A stretch of DNA of 64,000 nucleotides. Origin: Chionis minor. Lineage: Eukaryota; Chordata; Aves; Charadriiformes; Chionididae. Of this stretch, positions 37,496 to 49,804 are shown piece after piece. The stretch's first letter is position 1. Every line of letters begins with the position of its first letter. Where the stretch lies: contig VZSF01010416.1 of NCBI GenBank assembly GCA_013398295.1, positions 456,098 through 520,097 of the forward strand, given 5' to 3'. Below the pieces are notes generated by a model that did no database searches, was not told the DNA's origin, and saw only the letters and a program-made list of their open reading frames with translations. The translations under genes were made by a program, and so were the position numbers.

Positions 37496-40400
37496 GATTT
37501 ATCATCGCAGCCTCCAAGGGAGGTTAAGTCTGGTTAAATTCAGTCAAATTAATCAAACTGACTTGTACCAACTGAAATTATATCAAATGTTATCCAACTG
37601 AATCCCTGTTCTCCATTAAGGTCGCTGATTTACCACATTAAGAGCTGCTATGCCTAAACAGTGACGGATGAGGTTCAGGAAGCAGTGGAAGGTGCCTTGG
37701 AGGAAACATTCACATCTTCAGTTGCTGATTTCGGCGTAAGCAGTCCTGCTGGGATTAGGGTCATATCTAGCCATATGAAACCATCACACTTCACAGTTTC
37801 CACCTAGAGACATAACTCATCCCAAGCCAATTGCAGGTCAAGCTCACTCCAGCATTCACCCATCCAAATGGACTCAGGTTTGCCAAGAGGTCCATGCGAC
37901 CCTGAGGAACCCTGATTGAGATTCATGTTTGCAAGAGAAGATTTCCCTGCAGGAATGCACCTAAAATGTCCTTATTAACTACTGAAATGAGAAGTGAATG
38001 TCTCCTCATTTCCTGACCAAGCACATTTTTCTTTTCCTACAGTTGTTTTGGCTATTCTTGTCTAATCTTGGATGGGGAAGCCCTCTTTGTGAAACATAAG
38101 CACCTTTCCAGTAGAAGTAAATCAAGGCTACATCACTCCCACCAAGTGTCTAAATACAGTGCAGGGAAACTGGTGCCTGTGCTTTTCAAAGTCCACATTT
38201 TTCTCATTAATTTCACAGAAGTTGAGTAACAAACTCCCTAGTAGCTTTAAAAAAAAAAAACACATCCCACTTATCTTAGCTATCTAGCAATCTTGCGATC
38301 ATTAAATTACACCTGGCAGAAACACAGATGAGTGAAGGAGGAGCCAGGCAATGTATTTTCACTGAAACACTTCAATGAAAAGAGGCATTTCTCACCAAAA
38401 ACTCATACACTGTAAAATAGTTACTGTGACAATTAAAACCAGTAATGAAAAACAAATTTTCTTTAAAAAAACATTCTAGTTTTCATCTTTAGAAATCAAT
38501 TTATTTCAAAAGAAAAGAAAGTAGAAGGTCCTTTTCTAACTGAAAAGATAAACTGAAAACCAAAGCAATTTCCCAATTCACACAGCAACATTTTAGAGTA
38601 AATAAAATGATACCTTATCTTCCACAGTAAGTAAATGAGCATTTTTTGGTCATCTGTACTCCCAACAAAGATGGCATCAACTTTTGCCATTTTCAAGATT
38701 AAGTATAGAAGTTCTCCCTTCCGCTTCCTTCTGATCACTTCTTCACACATGCACAAAAAATGTTTCATATACGATTTTCAAGTGCTTTATACCAACTAAG
38801 GCTTTCCCTACAATATGGGATAACAGCGAAAAAAACTTTACCCTTCAACAGACTGCAATACTAAGTAAGGTACTCAGAGATTTTTATTAGATAATACATA
38901 TCTCTGAAAAACCCTAACCTAAGACCAAGCTGTTTAGCATTTTCCCCTATGAGATGACAAGTTCTGTACTCTGAGTGTCCCTGTCTGATCTTGGGGAGTT
39001 ACAGCACTGCAACGCTCTGCTGTATTTTTATTGCACATAACTACAACGTGCGAGTTACAAAACACGCCCCGTTATGCCAGTGAAGACACAGCAAAAAATA
39101 CTGTCATACCACTTGTAGGGTGAGAAATTAGAAAGGGCCTGAGAAGACTGAGTTTGCAACCCCACCCTCAAAAACTTGGAAAGAGTTCAGATACTACAAA
39201 GATGGGGCCAGACAGACTTTCCTTCGATACTTCAACAAACAAAACTCCCAGGCCAAATCCCTGGTCTTAAACAAATGAAAGAGAATAAAACTCCCCCTTC
39301 AGTGTTTTGGTGGACCATTGTTTTTCAATGAACACTGTGTTTCAGTGAATGGCAAAACTGCTTCAGTAAACTTGGAGGGATTCCTCTCCAGATACACAGC
39401 CCAGCCCAGACCTTGAGCTTGGCTTGAAACTACTTCTTCTACTCTTCCTGCAGGGAGGGATTTAGGAGTCTGACAGTACTAACGCAGGACCAGAAGGTCT
39501 GAGGAGCTTGAGGACATGAGGAACACCTTAAGCAGAAAAGGACTCTGGAAAGGTATTGCTAAACAATTCTGGGGTATTATAAAACCTCCCGTATGAATTC
39601 AACAGAGATTACTCATCAGGCTCCTCCACTGAATTCCTTTTTGTTGCTTAAGTCAATGTGAAGTTACCAGGCACTGTTTTCCACCTCTCCTTCTATAGCA
39701 CTTGGTAGGCTTGCCCTTCAGGAACTTCTACCACTGTTACAGAGTGGTTTTAGCAGTTGGAGAAAAGAGATCACAAGACACAGCAGCAAAAGGAAAAAGG
39801 GGCAAGGCAAGGCAACGGCTGCAAATTAAACAGAGGCAACAAAGTCATGAAGGCAGAGCAGGTGAATGCCCTTCTCACAAAAAATGTCCCAAGAGAAGGT
39901 ACAGATCTGAGGGCTGGTCCTCCAGCATCCCCTTGGGATGCCTAAAATAAATGCCCAGTTTGTGGAACTGTTGGTCCAACCCCCCCAATGCAGAGATTAC
40001 GTGACAGTCTGTCGACCTAGCCTGAATGACTGGCAGAGACCCATCGGAGGCAGCAGAAGTCAATTAAGTCTCTGCTTACACACAGCCTTTCTGAGCCAAG
40101 CTAAATTTTTATAACCCCAAACGTTCTGTTTCAAATTCTAAACTCACACTTTCACATCCCTTCCAGTAGAAAATATGTGAATTAAACACATGTGTAACAG
40201 GCAGACAGACACACACACTCATTCAGAGCACCTTAGGAGACCCTGACAGTTACCAGAGGGGGTGGCTGGGTTGGGGAGGAGGAGGCATGTTCTGTTTTTC
40301 ACAACGAGCAAGTAAAAGGACTTGATGTGACAGGCTGTGCTGCGTAGCTGAAAGCCCAATGGGAAAGGAAGAAGTCGTTGCCCTTTAAAAACCAGAAGTC

Positions 40401-40779
40401 AAATCAATGCAAGGACTCTTCTGATCTCCAGGAGTTAAGGAGAGTTGCAACCATCCCATCGCGGTTCTCCAGGGCCCCATCCTGAGCTACTGCCTTAGCT
40501 CACGTTTCACCTTTTCTAGGCATCGCTTCGCATTTCTTCCTATTAACTACTTGTGGTTGGCCCCAGCACAGAAATGCGGGGATCCACCTGGTAACAGCTG
40601 CCCTCAGAAAAGTTCAGGCTTCAGGCTCTTTTTCCATAAGCAGGCAAATGTTCAAATACTTACCCAAAAAATACCGGTACAATCTGGCAGTACAGCTCAC
40701 AGGAAACATCCCTCACGTGGGAGTTTCAGCACTTGCTGTTTCTAGAGGTGCCAGAAATACTAGGGGCGGAGGGAGTGCT

Positions 40780-40990
40780 TTTCTAATAGTATTTGGAATA
40801 TTTCTCACATCATTATGAATGTAGCTGGGAGAATAACTTATAATGAATCATTTTATTTTAATTAATTTCCCTGTTTATTCTCTGGGTGACTAACACACAC
40901 CCTCAGCTGCCTTACGTGTACTTAAAATTTCTTCCTTAGTAATTAGGGCTAGGAATAATAGGGGGAGAGGCTTGATGACAGGCAGTTTTG
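40780..40990. promoter_or_regulatory. Candidate conserved non-coding block
   Basis: An AT-rich, repeat-free segment with homeodomain-like words (CATTATGAATG, TAATGAATCATTTTATTTT, AATTAATTTCC, AGTAATTAGG). The texture resembles a deeply conserved enhancer. Conservation was not tested. Confidence 0.3.
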
Positions 40991-43199
40991 GGGTTCATTT
41001 TATCTTTGAAAGTTGAGGTTTTTCAGTGGGTACATCTTGTGACTCACATACTGTGATTCTGCACCGTGATGAGATGACTGTCACATTTTGGCTGGAATTT
41101 CAACACCAGCAGGTGTCCCTTCAAATCTGGAAGTGGTTATCCACAAGCATCTTGCAACTGTCACAAACTTTGCTATTTTAACAAAGAGACTTGCTGGTAA
41201 TCACAGTGAAGCCAAAAGTGGTCCACACACTCAGAAGAGTTAATCTTCAACTGCAGCAAGAGGACACGTACTTTCTATAGTTTCACAAAAGCAAAGCATG
41301 AAAGAAAAAAGACTTCCTCATAGATGCGGTTTATTTTGCTGCATGTGTTTATGAAGGAGGCAGTTTCACACCAATAAACAGGGATCTGAAGACATCCACA
41401 GCCAATTCTTCCTTCATGAAATTCGGAGATGACAGATGTCAGTAAGTTGAAATACCTGTCCCATAGCTATGCAATGTAAGGACAAATCCTTTAAGGGTGA
41501 GGGGTTCAAGGCCTCTAATTACGAGCTGTTTTCCTTAAAAATATCAGCTCTGTTCATCTGTTGTCATCAGAGTGCTTGGCTCTGCTTTCTGCTTCAAGAG
41601 AACAGACTCAGCCCTGTCACAGCCTTCTGAACGTTTCACCAGGGTGGTGACAAGGCTTTGTGCTGTGTTGTCTGAAGAGGACCATGATACTTGAACCATA
41701 TGTCATCACTTGAAGCCCACATGAGTTGTAGGACTTCCTCTCTGTGTTAAGTGGAAGATACATTCTTTAGCAAAGTCTTTTATCTGCCTGAATGCAATTC
41801 AGCCAGCCTGAATTTCTTCTAAATGCCTTCCATCTGCTTTCGATTTGACTCTAGCAGGCTTTCAAGGTAGATATATTCTTCTGTTTCGTTTAATTATTTC
41901 ATCCACACAGAGATACCTCGCTGTGCCAGGTTTACACTGCCCGCTCTTCATTTCGGGTACAAGCTGAGTACCAAATTTTCTGAGTTTCATCAACTTGACT
42001 AGTCTCCACCCATCTTACTGCGTTCAACAGATTCTAATGTGCAGCGCACACCCTGTCTATATGAAGCTGTCTCCCAGAAGACAGCATTTCAGCAAGCTAC
42101 AAAGAACAATTTGGAGGTACCGCAATTTGCCAGATGGTAATTATTTCTGAGTCTGCATATACTGTAGGAGAGGACTGTGGGTTTTTTTCTAACCTGTGGA
42201 AACACAGGAATAGACACCTAATATCACAACAGTGGTGCCTCTAAATCCAGTATCTTGTCACAAGCAGTATCAGCCGTTTCAGAGGAAAAAGCAAGGATTT
42301 CTATAGTGCTCAGTTAACAGAGAGTGTGATCTGAATCAGAACTATAATCCTCCAACTGTCCACTGACTGCCTTCCTCCAAACCCAGCTCACAAGTGTGAT
42401 GCCACAAAAGCTGATGGATGCTTTAGTCTAGCAAAAAGGGGGAGATATGTTTTTTTACCCCCAAAAAAAATTAAATCAAAGTTTGATGCCTTGATCTCAT
42501 CCTTCAATCCTATCCTAGCACTGCGGATTTAAAGGTTTTCCATGAAGTAAGACACTATTTTTGTTCAAGCCCTCTGCACATCTCCCATATGAAACAAATC
42601 CATCCCTCTTTTCCATCATGTTAGTCCTACCTGTGACAGTTTTCTGTGCTGGGCATTCAGCTCAATTTCTCGTGTTTTCAATTCACTAAATGAGATCTGC
42701 CAGCTGGTATAAATGGAAAACACACTGGAACCCTTGGATCTCTGCCCATTTGAGTTTGGTGTGGGTTTTTTTTTTTTTAATTTAGGAGGAAAACTGAATG
42801 AGACTTTGACATCATAAAGGGTGCACTGTGTGAAAGAGATTCTCAAAACAGATACAAAGTTTTTCCTGGAAAAACTTGATGTGGAAGAAAAAGGATCAAG
42901 AGATGCCCTACATAACAGAAAGCTTCCTTTGAGGCTGAGGTTCAAGAGGGATGGAGAACCGTTGCAATGGATGAAGAGTGATCGCTAAAGAAAAATATGG
43001 TTTTCGCCATAGGTGTTTATGGGCAACTTCAGTTCATAAGCATCTAAGGAGAAGACCTAGCCAAAAGAGAAGGTACCCCAAAGACAGCTATAGCCAAAGA
43101 TTATCACTGAAACAACATAGGCATGAGAAATCCAGCCTAGCAAGTGTCACTAAAAAACAAAAAAACCAGTCTGTCTCTTAATCAGCATTTTCTCCCCCG

Positions 43200-43335
43200 C
43201 CACAAAATGTAAGCCAATCTATTTAGTTAGAAAAACATGGCTTATTGCAATCTAAGTAATTTTTATTTCTTTATATACCACAAGATGTAAACTAATCTAG
43301 TTAGAGAAACATGGTTTCACTGCATCCTGAGTAAT
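43200..43335. repeat. Diverged direct duplication, ~60-bp units 78 bp apart
   Basis: Segment 43200-43260 (CCACAAAATGTAAGCCAATC ... AAACATGGCTTATTGCAATC ... AAGTAAT) is repeated imperfectly at 43278-43335 (CCACAAGATGTAAACTAATC ... AAACATGGTTTCACTGCATC ... GAGTAAT). About three quarters of positions agree. It is a local duplication, old enough to have diverged. Confidence 0.8.
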
Positions 43336-44604
43336 AGCCCCTGCTTTACTATGCCCTGATATGTTTTTTATGATGCTTTTACCACTTTCTCTGCAAGCCT
43401 AATGGGTTTCACATCGCCTCAAAACCTCTTGGCCACTCCCTTCTGGAGACCACTTGGATTTCACAGCATATGTTGGGGGTGGCATGAAAAACCCTCAATG
43501 TACTGCAGTGGAAAAACAATTTGTAACAACATTTCCTGAAGCAATAGGTTCCAACCCATTGAAACTCTATTTACCATATGCTTGAAAGACTCCAGTAACA
43601 ACAGAAAGTCGTGCATGGATGCCTCTGTGCAAACGCAAGTCAAGTAAAAATAGATCCGGCTGACCACCATCCAGCTGCACTTGAGGAGGCCATTTTTAGC
43701 TTTTCTGAGTACCTCAGCACTCCTCAATGCTCATAATTTTATACCTAGGAAAGAGTTGCTCTTACCCCATGGGAACACGATGGAAAATATTAGGGCAAGT
43801 GCCCAGCCGATTTCCTTGGGGCTTGCAGGCACATAGACCAGCAAAGGCACTGCTCCTGAGCGCTCAGGGCAGATGGGTGAAGTCCATGCAGAGAAGATAC
43901 ACACATAAAAACACAGACATACTGCAGCACCGTACGCCAAGCGGGTAAACATCCCCACCCAGCAACCTCCCACATCCGTGCAAGTGTCTGGCTGGGCTGG
44001 TTAGGTTCCCCTTGCTGAAGCAACCCCACAAGTGCTTGAGCGCCATACATATTTTCCATACACAGACCCAAGTGTGTGTTTGGTTTCCGCAAGTTTGTCC
44101 CCAGAAGAAGGGGAAGGCTGACTTCCAAAAGCCCTCATTTTGTTGTCATTTGTAAGACAGCAACTCAAGTGAGTTTCTTGAAACCAAAACTGTCTAAGAG
44201 AGAGATGCAGCCAACATCTGCACAGCCAACTGCCCACTAACGTTTGCCAACACCCAGCATCTCTGGTCAGACAGACAGTTTTGTTTTGCAAATATTGCCC
44301 TTAGAGGTCACAGCTTAGAGAGGTCAGAACTTCTGTTTGGTTAGGATGAGTATTAGGGAGCATTTAACTTCTTTTTGGTTTGGAAAGTGCATGAAAAACA
44401 TGAAGGAATGGACTCATGAAAGGATTTACTATTGGGCTAACTCTGCTCTCCTGGAAATTACTGATAAACTGCCAGTGCTGTTTAATAAGTTGTGTTTGGG
44501 TTTGGGGCTTTTTTAAACCAATACAAGTCCTTCAGTGGAGATTTTTTAAAAATATTTCTTAGTTGACTGCCCACAAGCAAAAGCAAAGGGAGGGAGCTAA
44601 CCAC

Positions 44605-44921
44605 TGCCTAGAAAGGGGTTATAGAGAAGACGGAATTGAGCTCTTTTCAGAGGTGCCTGGAAAAAATGACAAAAGGCAATGGACACAAATAGCACCAGGT
44701 AGGTTGCAGCTGGGTATCAGGAAATAAAAATGTTTACAGGCAGAGTGATCCAGCTGGAACAGGGGTCCAGAGAGGTCCTTGTCAAACACCTCCTTGCAGA
44801 TTTCCAGACCTCAACCAGCCCAGGCTCTGGCTCCAGCAACCAGACCTGACTTTGAAGTTGGCCCTGCTTTAAGCAAGAAGTTGGATTAGAGACCTCCAGA
44901 GTGCTCCTCCAACTCAACCCA
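44605..44921 (+). mobile_element. CR1 LINE, older 3' fragment
   Basis: Diverged CR1 3' region. AAGGGGTTATAGAGAAGACGG, GAGCTCTTTTCAGAGGTGCC and AGGCAATGGACACAAATAGC match the end of the coding part. AACAGGGGTCCAGAGAGGTC, TTGGCCCTGCTTTAAGCAAG and TTGGATTAGAGACCTCCAG match the 3' UTR and tail. It is more diverged and of a different subfamily from the copy at 33632-34245. No open frame survives. Confidence 0.88.
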
Positions 44922-45668
44922 TGAGCCAGGAGAAAACTAGTCATATTTTTTATACTGGCATTGTAAATGTTCTTCATGCCTTCCTTCTTTAACCTCTCTG
45001 GGTGTGTCTAGTCTTATTTCTGGGGAAAAGTAAAACAAAACATGCAAACACACTTTAAATTAGTATTTTTAAGGTTTATGTCCAAGATTCTAATATTCAT
45101 GTGTATTTCATCCCATTCTTCCAGTGAGACTTTTCATTTACTCAGAAAAGTGTTTCAATATTTTAAAAGTAAATATAGCCAAACCTGAATAACTTAAAGG
45201 ATATGGACCCACTGGTTCTAGATACCGTGGTCGAATGGTCACATCACTAGTGCTCGAAGGTTTTCCCATCTGATGCCCATTCAGAGGATTCCAGGAAATA
45301 AGCTGCTGTGCATACACATTCATGCCACAATTTATACCCATTAGCATCTGTGCCTGGAGTCTTGACAGTAGGGCTAGCTGAAATGTTTTTAATCAAAATA
45401 TGTTTGATGAAAAGTGGGGGCTTTGTCAAAAATTAACACTTCATAGGATTAAAATAAATCGTATGCATCAGAAATGTCCAATCCATCAAAAAAGAGGCCG
45501 AAACCAGAATATTTATTGTAAAGGAAAAGGGGGGAGAAGGGTGTAGAATGGGAGCTTTTTAGTATGTACCATATAATATATATACACAGAACACACCCTA
45601 CATATATTTTTTTACTTTTTAATAAATAAAACTATCTTTTTCTATGAGTATAACTACTTTTATTTCAG

Positions 45669-45775
45669 CTTTCTGTGCAAAAAATTATGTTCTTGGCCCA
45701 CTCCTCCCTAACGGAAAGGCTGAGGGGAGAGATACATGGGAAAAGAAAGGCCCCTTTTCAGACGTGACCTTCCAG
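45669..45775 (+). other. Candidate exon (107 bp, GT-AG flanked), unconfirmed
   Basis: A plausible acceptor, ACTACTTTTATTTCAG, ends at 45668 and a strong donor, GTAAGA, starts at 45776. The 107 bp between them is open in one frame: about 35 residues, phase 1 at the start and phase 0 at the end. The peptide includes NYVLGPLLPNGKAEG and KKGPFSDVTFQ, and I do not recognise it. No neighbouring exon of the same gene is identified. It could be an exon of an unannotated gene, a non-coding RNA exon, or a chance combination, which is frequent in non-coding DNA. Confidence 0.22.
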
Positions 45776-47521
45776 GTAAGAACTGAAGCTTCTTATACCG
45801 TTGCCAATGAGTTGCTCGATCTATGAATAACGAATGAGAGAACACAAGTGTCTATGGCTGCATGGTGAGTTAGCACCTTTGGACAGTTTGAATTCCCCAT
45901 AAATATGAAGATTAAGGCAGTTTTTGAAAGAAAGTGCAGTAACATTTACTTGCGTGTGCCCAAATGAATGGAGAAGCCAAAGAACCCCTGGACTCAAACA
46001 CAGAAATCTCCTGGTTCATCACATGCACCTCCTCGCAGTCAATGTATAACAACATTTATTCAGAAAGGTCCACCAAACTTGACTCCACATAACTCTACAC
46101 ACCACAAGCCACAAAGCACTTCCACATAATCTATAACAACTTAAAATCTTTAATTTGAAAAACCAAAAGCCACAAAAAAATACAATGTGCTACAGGCAGA
46201 AAGACGAAACCCTAAGTCCCTGCAAGAACAGGTAATTTGTTAGGCGATAATGCCTACTGGTCAGAGAAAGTGGCCTGTACCCCATGCTACTTAGAAAACA
46301 CACAAAAACAGAAGGAAAAGAATGGCTTCTGTCAGTCTAACGTAGGGAAAAGTTCTTCCCGACCTTATGTCAGACGCCGGTTTTACCCTGAGTGCACGAG
46401 CAAGACACAGCCACAAGGCACCTGAGCATTTTTATGACACCAAATGGAGAAATAGATGGGGTCGCTTCTGTTATCTTATCTCCTGGGATTCAAGAATAGG
46501 AGGGGGAAAAAAACCCAAGACAAACAAAACATTCCAGGTTAGAAGAGAAGATGAAAAATAACGAATAAGAAATAAACAAAATCCTCCCCTTCTTAGGCAG
46601 CCAGTAGAAGCAAGGCACATCAGACAAGGGCAGGTACGATGAGCCTATAGACCCGTCCCCAAGAGGAACTGTTAACTGATGCTGACGGAAGCCAGACCAC
46701 ATGCCCCGGCCTCCCCACCCATTCTAGCAGTTAGGCAGCGCTTGCCTTCCCAACAAGCTGCCTAGCACCCTTACCTGAATTTGCAGTTTCTCAGGTAGTG
46801 ACTACAATGAGAAATGAATACATAATCAGACTAGTTTCTGAAAAAGAAAGAAGAAAGGTGTGGGAACCTAAAAGCCTAAGGTGTTTTACTTGTCTTCAAG
46901 TAGGTTCTTGCTCCTCCGCTGGAAGTGGAGAAGGAAAAAAGTGGGTGTAATCTCTGTTGCTAAGGGCAAAGTCATGTACAGTCAAAGTGGATAAATGTTG
47001 AAAGGTTTGGTTTGGATAAGCTCTCAGGAGTTGGGATGCTTATCTACATCTTAGTTTATCTGGAACGCTTCGATCAGCAGCACTGAGCCAGGAATCATAC
47101 CACAGTGTGATCTTTGGGCTCCTCCCAGAAGGTTTCCAGCACTGACTCTTCACCATCCTGACCAAGTCAGGGATGTCCAGAGATAAGATGCTCTGAGAGC
47201 AACCCAAGGCTCCTGCATCCTCATCCCTGTGTGAACCAAGGAGAAGGTTGCTTGTGTGGCAGAACAAGATATATACACAGTTTGGAGAGTGAAGGGAATT
47301 TTCATCAAATCCAAGAGAAGATTCTGTTCAAGTTTGGGCAGGAGATTCAGAAATGTTCAGATTTTTATCTAATTGATTTGCATGCCCCTGTTTATAAGGA
47401 GATTCCAGACGTGGAACTAGAGACTGTTTTATTATTGCTTGCACAACTGTCATCTTCAGACAGCTTAAATTCCACCCAAAGTTCCTGGGGGGTAAATTCG
47501 CCTCCCATACCACTAGCTGCC

Positions 47522-47917
47522 TAAAACTTAGGCGCCTAGTCTAAACTCTTTGGCTAGGCTCCATTGACAGCCACTGGAGAGAGGCTGGCACCTCCAGGGA
47601 GCGATTCATCCCACATATCTCAGACACCTATCTTCTGTGGAGATGAATCACCCACCAGCAGGGCCTGTCCCTCCCCAGAGAGGGAGGCTGGATGACTTGC
47701 TAAGACTAGCCCCACTGTCTGGAGCCCCAGACAAATGCCCTCGTGCTCCCACCAAAGCAGGCAAACGTTGTACTCGATTTCCCAATAAGCTAAGGGAAGA
47801 ATGAAGTGGGAAGTGCTTGATCATAAAGACCTTTGGATGTCTAACTCTAGAGGGAAAGCAGGACACCTAAGCAGGAATAAAAAGCTTAAATCAGCTTGTG
47901 GATTTGGGCCTAAGTGA
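47522..47917. repeat. Possible old DNA-transposon-like block with inverted ends
   Basis: The left edge contains ACTTAGGCGCCTAGTC. The right edge contains TTTGGGCCTAAGTGACTT, whose reverse complement begins AAGTCACTTAGGCCC, so ACTTAGGC is shared in inverted orientation about 390 bp apart. Words such as TTAGGCGCCTA are typical of old amniote interspersed repeats. No transposase frame is present. The family is unknown to me. Confidence 0.35.
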
Positions 47918-49534
47918 CTTCCCCCAAGCTTTCATACTAATTTGAAACACTACTTTTCCACTCATGCTTATGATTTTTCCCCTGGCTGTGGTCCCCTTTG
48001 AAGATTCTCTCATGAATCCTTTACTGAAAACATCTCTAAACTCCTGGATAGCCAGAAAAATACTTATAAAGAACTTATAAAGACAGAAACAGAAATTAGC
48101 ATGAAGGAAAGTCTCCAGCAGCACTCACAAGGCATCCCGCTGCACAACATTTTGCCAACAAAGCAAACAAAAGCTGTGAGGCCTTTTCTCAGCCGCAGGC
48201 TGGAGAACCAGTCGCTCACACCAACTTTCAGTCCACCGCCCCCGAGTCCGGGATTCCCACCTAGTGACCCGGGAGGAGAAAGCCACCCTGCCCTCTGCGC
48301 CCAGCCCCCTGCAGCACTCCTCCCCATCACATCCCATTTAACCCAGCACAGTAGCCTGTAAGAATCGCTGGGTTTATTCTTATGTTCCTTGCTGAGAATG
48401 AAACATTTTTATTGACATGGAAAGATTGCGCCATGTGCATAATTGCTGCATACAACAAGATGGAAACCACAAGCAATAAAATACTCCATGGGCGATGACT
48501 CGTGTTTACAGTAAATAGGAACGATGCTGCCAGATGTCAGCAGCACCAAATCATGTGTTGCTTATCCCAGGTCTCCAGAAGAAGGAAATAAAACCCCACC
48601 ATGGATATTTTTATTTCTGGCAAGGGGATGACTGCTGGGTTGATTGCATCTCTAAAGCTCTGGGTAAGTGGCAGAGACAGGAACTTATTTTTGTTTCAAG
48701 AATTCTTGTACATTATAGTGGGAAAATGACTTTAATAGTTTTTCAAATCCCAAAATTCAGAAATACCATGTTCCTTTGTCTAGATCTGCTAGTGTGCTGA
48801 GCCTGCACTCAAGCCCAGGGGAGCAACTGAATGCAGAACATTTGTTCCATATGCCACCCCTCCCCCAGGCCACAAAACAGCTCCCAAAAACCTATAGCTT
48901 GAGACTCTGGTGAGACACCAAATGTCACAACTGCAACTTGCCAGGAGAAGGAAGTCAAGAAGATCAAAGGCGTCACTGCTGTCCCTGGAAGCAGGGTACA
49001 TCCTTCTTCTAGCAAAGTCTTTCAAATCATGGCTGCAGTCTTTCCAAACACTCTGCTGTAGCTCGAAAAGAAGCAACGGGTTTAATTCCCGAGTAAGGCT
49101 CACCGGTTATGCAGAAGGCTGGACCAGAGAGCTCTTAATGGATTATAAAACCTATGAATTTGCACAGCTTCAGCCACTCATTTAGGATCCACAGGATGGA
49201 TTCTAGGACTACATTCCTGAAAAGAGTCTAGCCATTTTGAAGTGCTCACTTTAGGATGCCTTAGAAGTCCTGACATGAAAGAAATGCTGGGAATCAGCCT
49301 GAAAAATAAAAATTCAGGAGCTGTCTAAAAAGGATTCAAGTTGTCCATTACAGCTAAAACAGCCAGTACAACTGGCCATTTCTGGCAGGTTTTGCCTTAA
49401 CTGCTTAAGCTCGGGCATCCAATTTTCAGTCTCCCTGCTCTGGTCTGCTATCTTTTGCAGGCCTGGTATGAAGAATAAATCCCAAACCCTATTTTTCAGA
49501 CCGCACTATCACAATCTATGAAATACAGTTGTTT

Positions 49535-49804
49535 CTGGGTATGTCTAGCTGGAATTTGCCAGCAGATGTGGTCTTGCACTTCCTTTATGCTCCAAATTGT
49601 CTAGAGATGAGCTAGCTCCAAAACAAATGCTGGCTGTGAGTATATAGCTGGGCGTACCATGCTGAAAGCCATCAAGCATTGTCTCAAGCTCACAGCGGAG
49701 TTAATATGCCTATACAATGTCTGTTCAGGGTGAATGCAGGCAGAAGAGCCTGCATCTGCTGAGCAGTGACAAAGGGAGTTTGCCCACATCTAGACATACC
49801 CCAG
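49535..49804. mobile_element. MITE-like element with terminal inverted repeats
   Basis: The element starts CTGGGTATGTCTAG and ends CTAGACATACCCCAG. The ends are inverted copies with a core of 12 identical bases (GGGTATGTCTAG) and one extra G at the right end. The roughly 270-bp interior has no open frame of interest. This is the layout of a non-autonomous DNA transposon (MITE). A clear target-site duplication is not visible, so a hAT or other superfamily assignment is open. GGTATGTCTA-type ends are known to me from amniote DNA transposon relics. Confidence 0.65.

Larger units (their letters stand above)
36991..44604. other. Non-coding stretch, no gene seen
   Basis: No supported gene. It includes a MIR-like fragment at 37380-37495, an AT-rich repeat-poor block at 40780-40990 and a local duplication at 43200-43335. 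The open frames on either strand are short and scattered. Nothing else stands out. Confidence 0.55.
44922..49534. other. Non-coding stretch with one weak exon candidate
   Basis: Apart from the possible exon at 45669-45775 and the repeat-like block at 47522-47917, I see no gene or RNA. The interval 45570-45635 is AT-rich simple-like sequence. The part at 48360-48490 is AT-rich and repeat-free. Sequence near 49230-49260 faintly resembles old amniote repeats. Confidence 0.5.
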
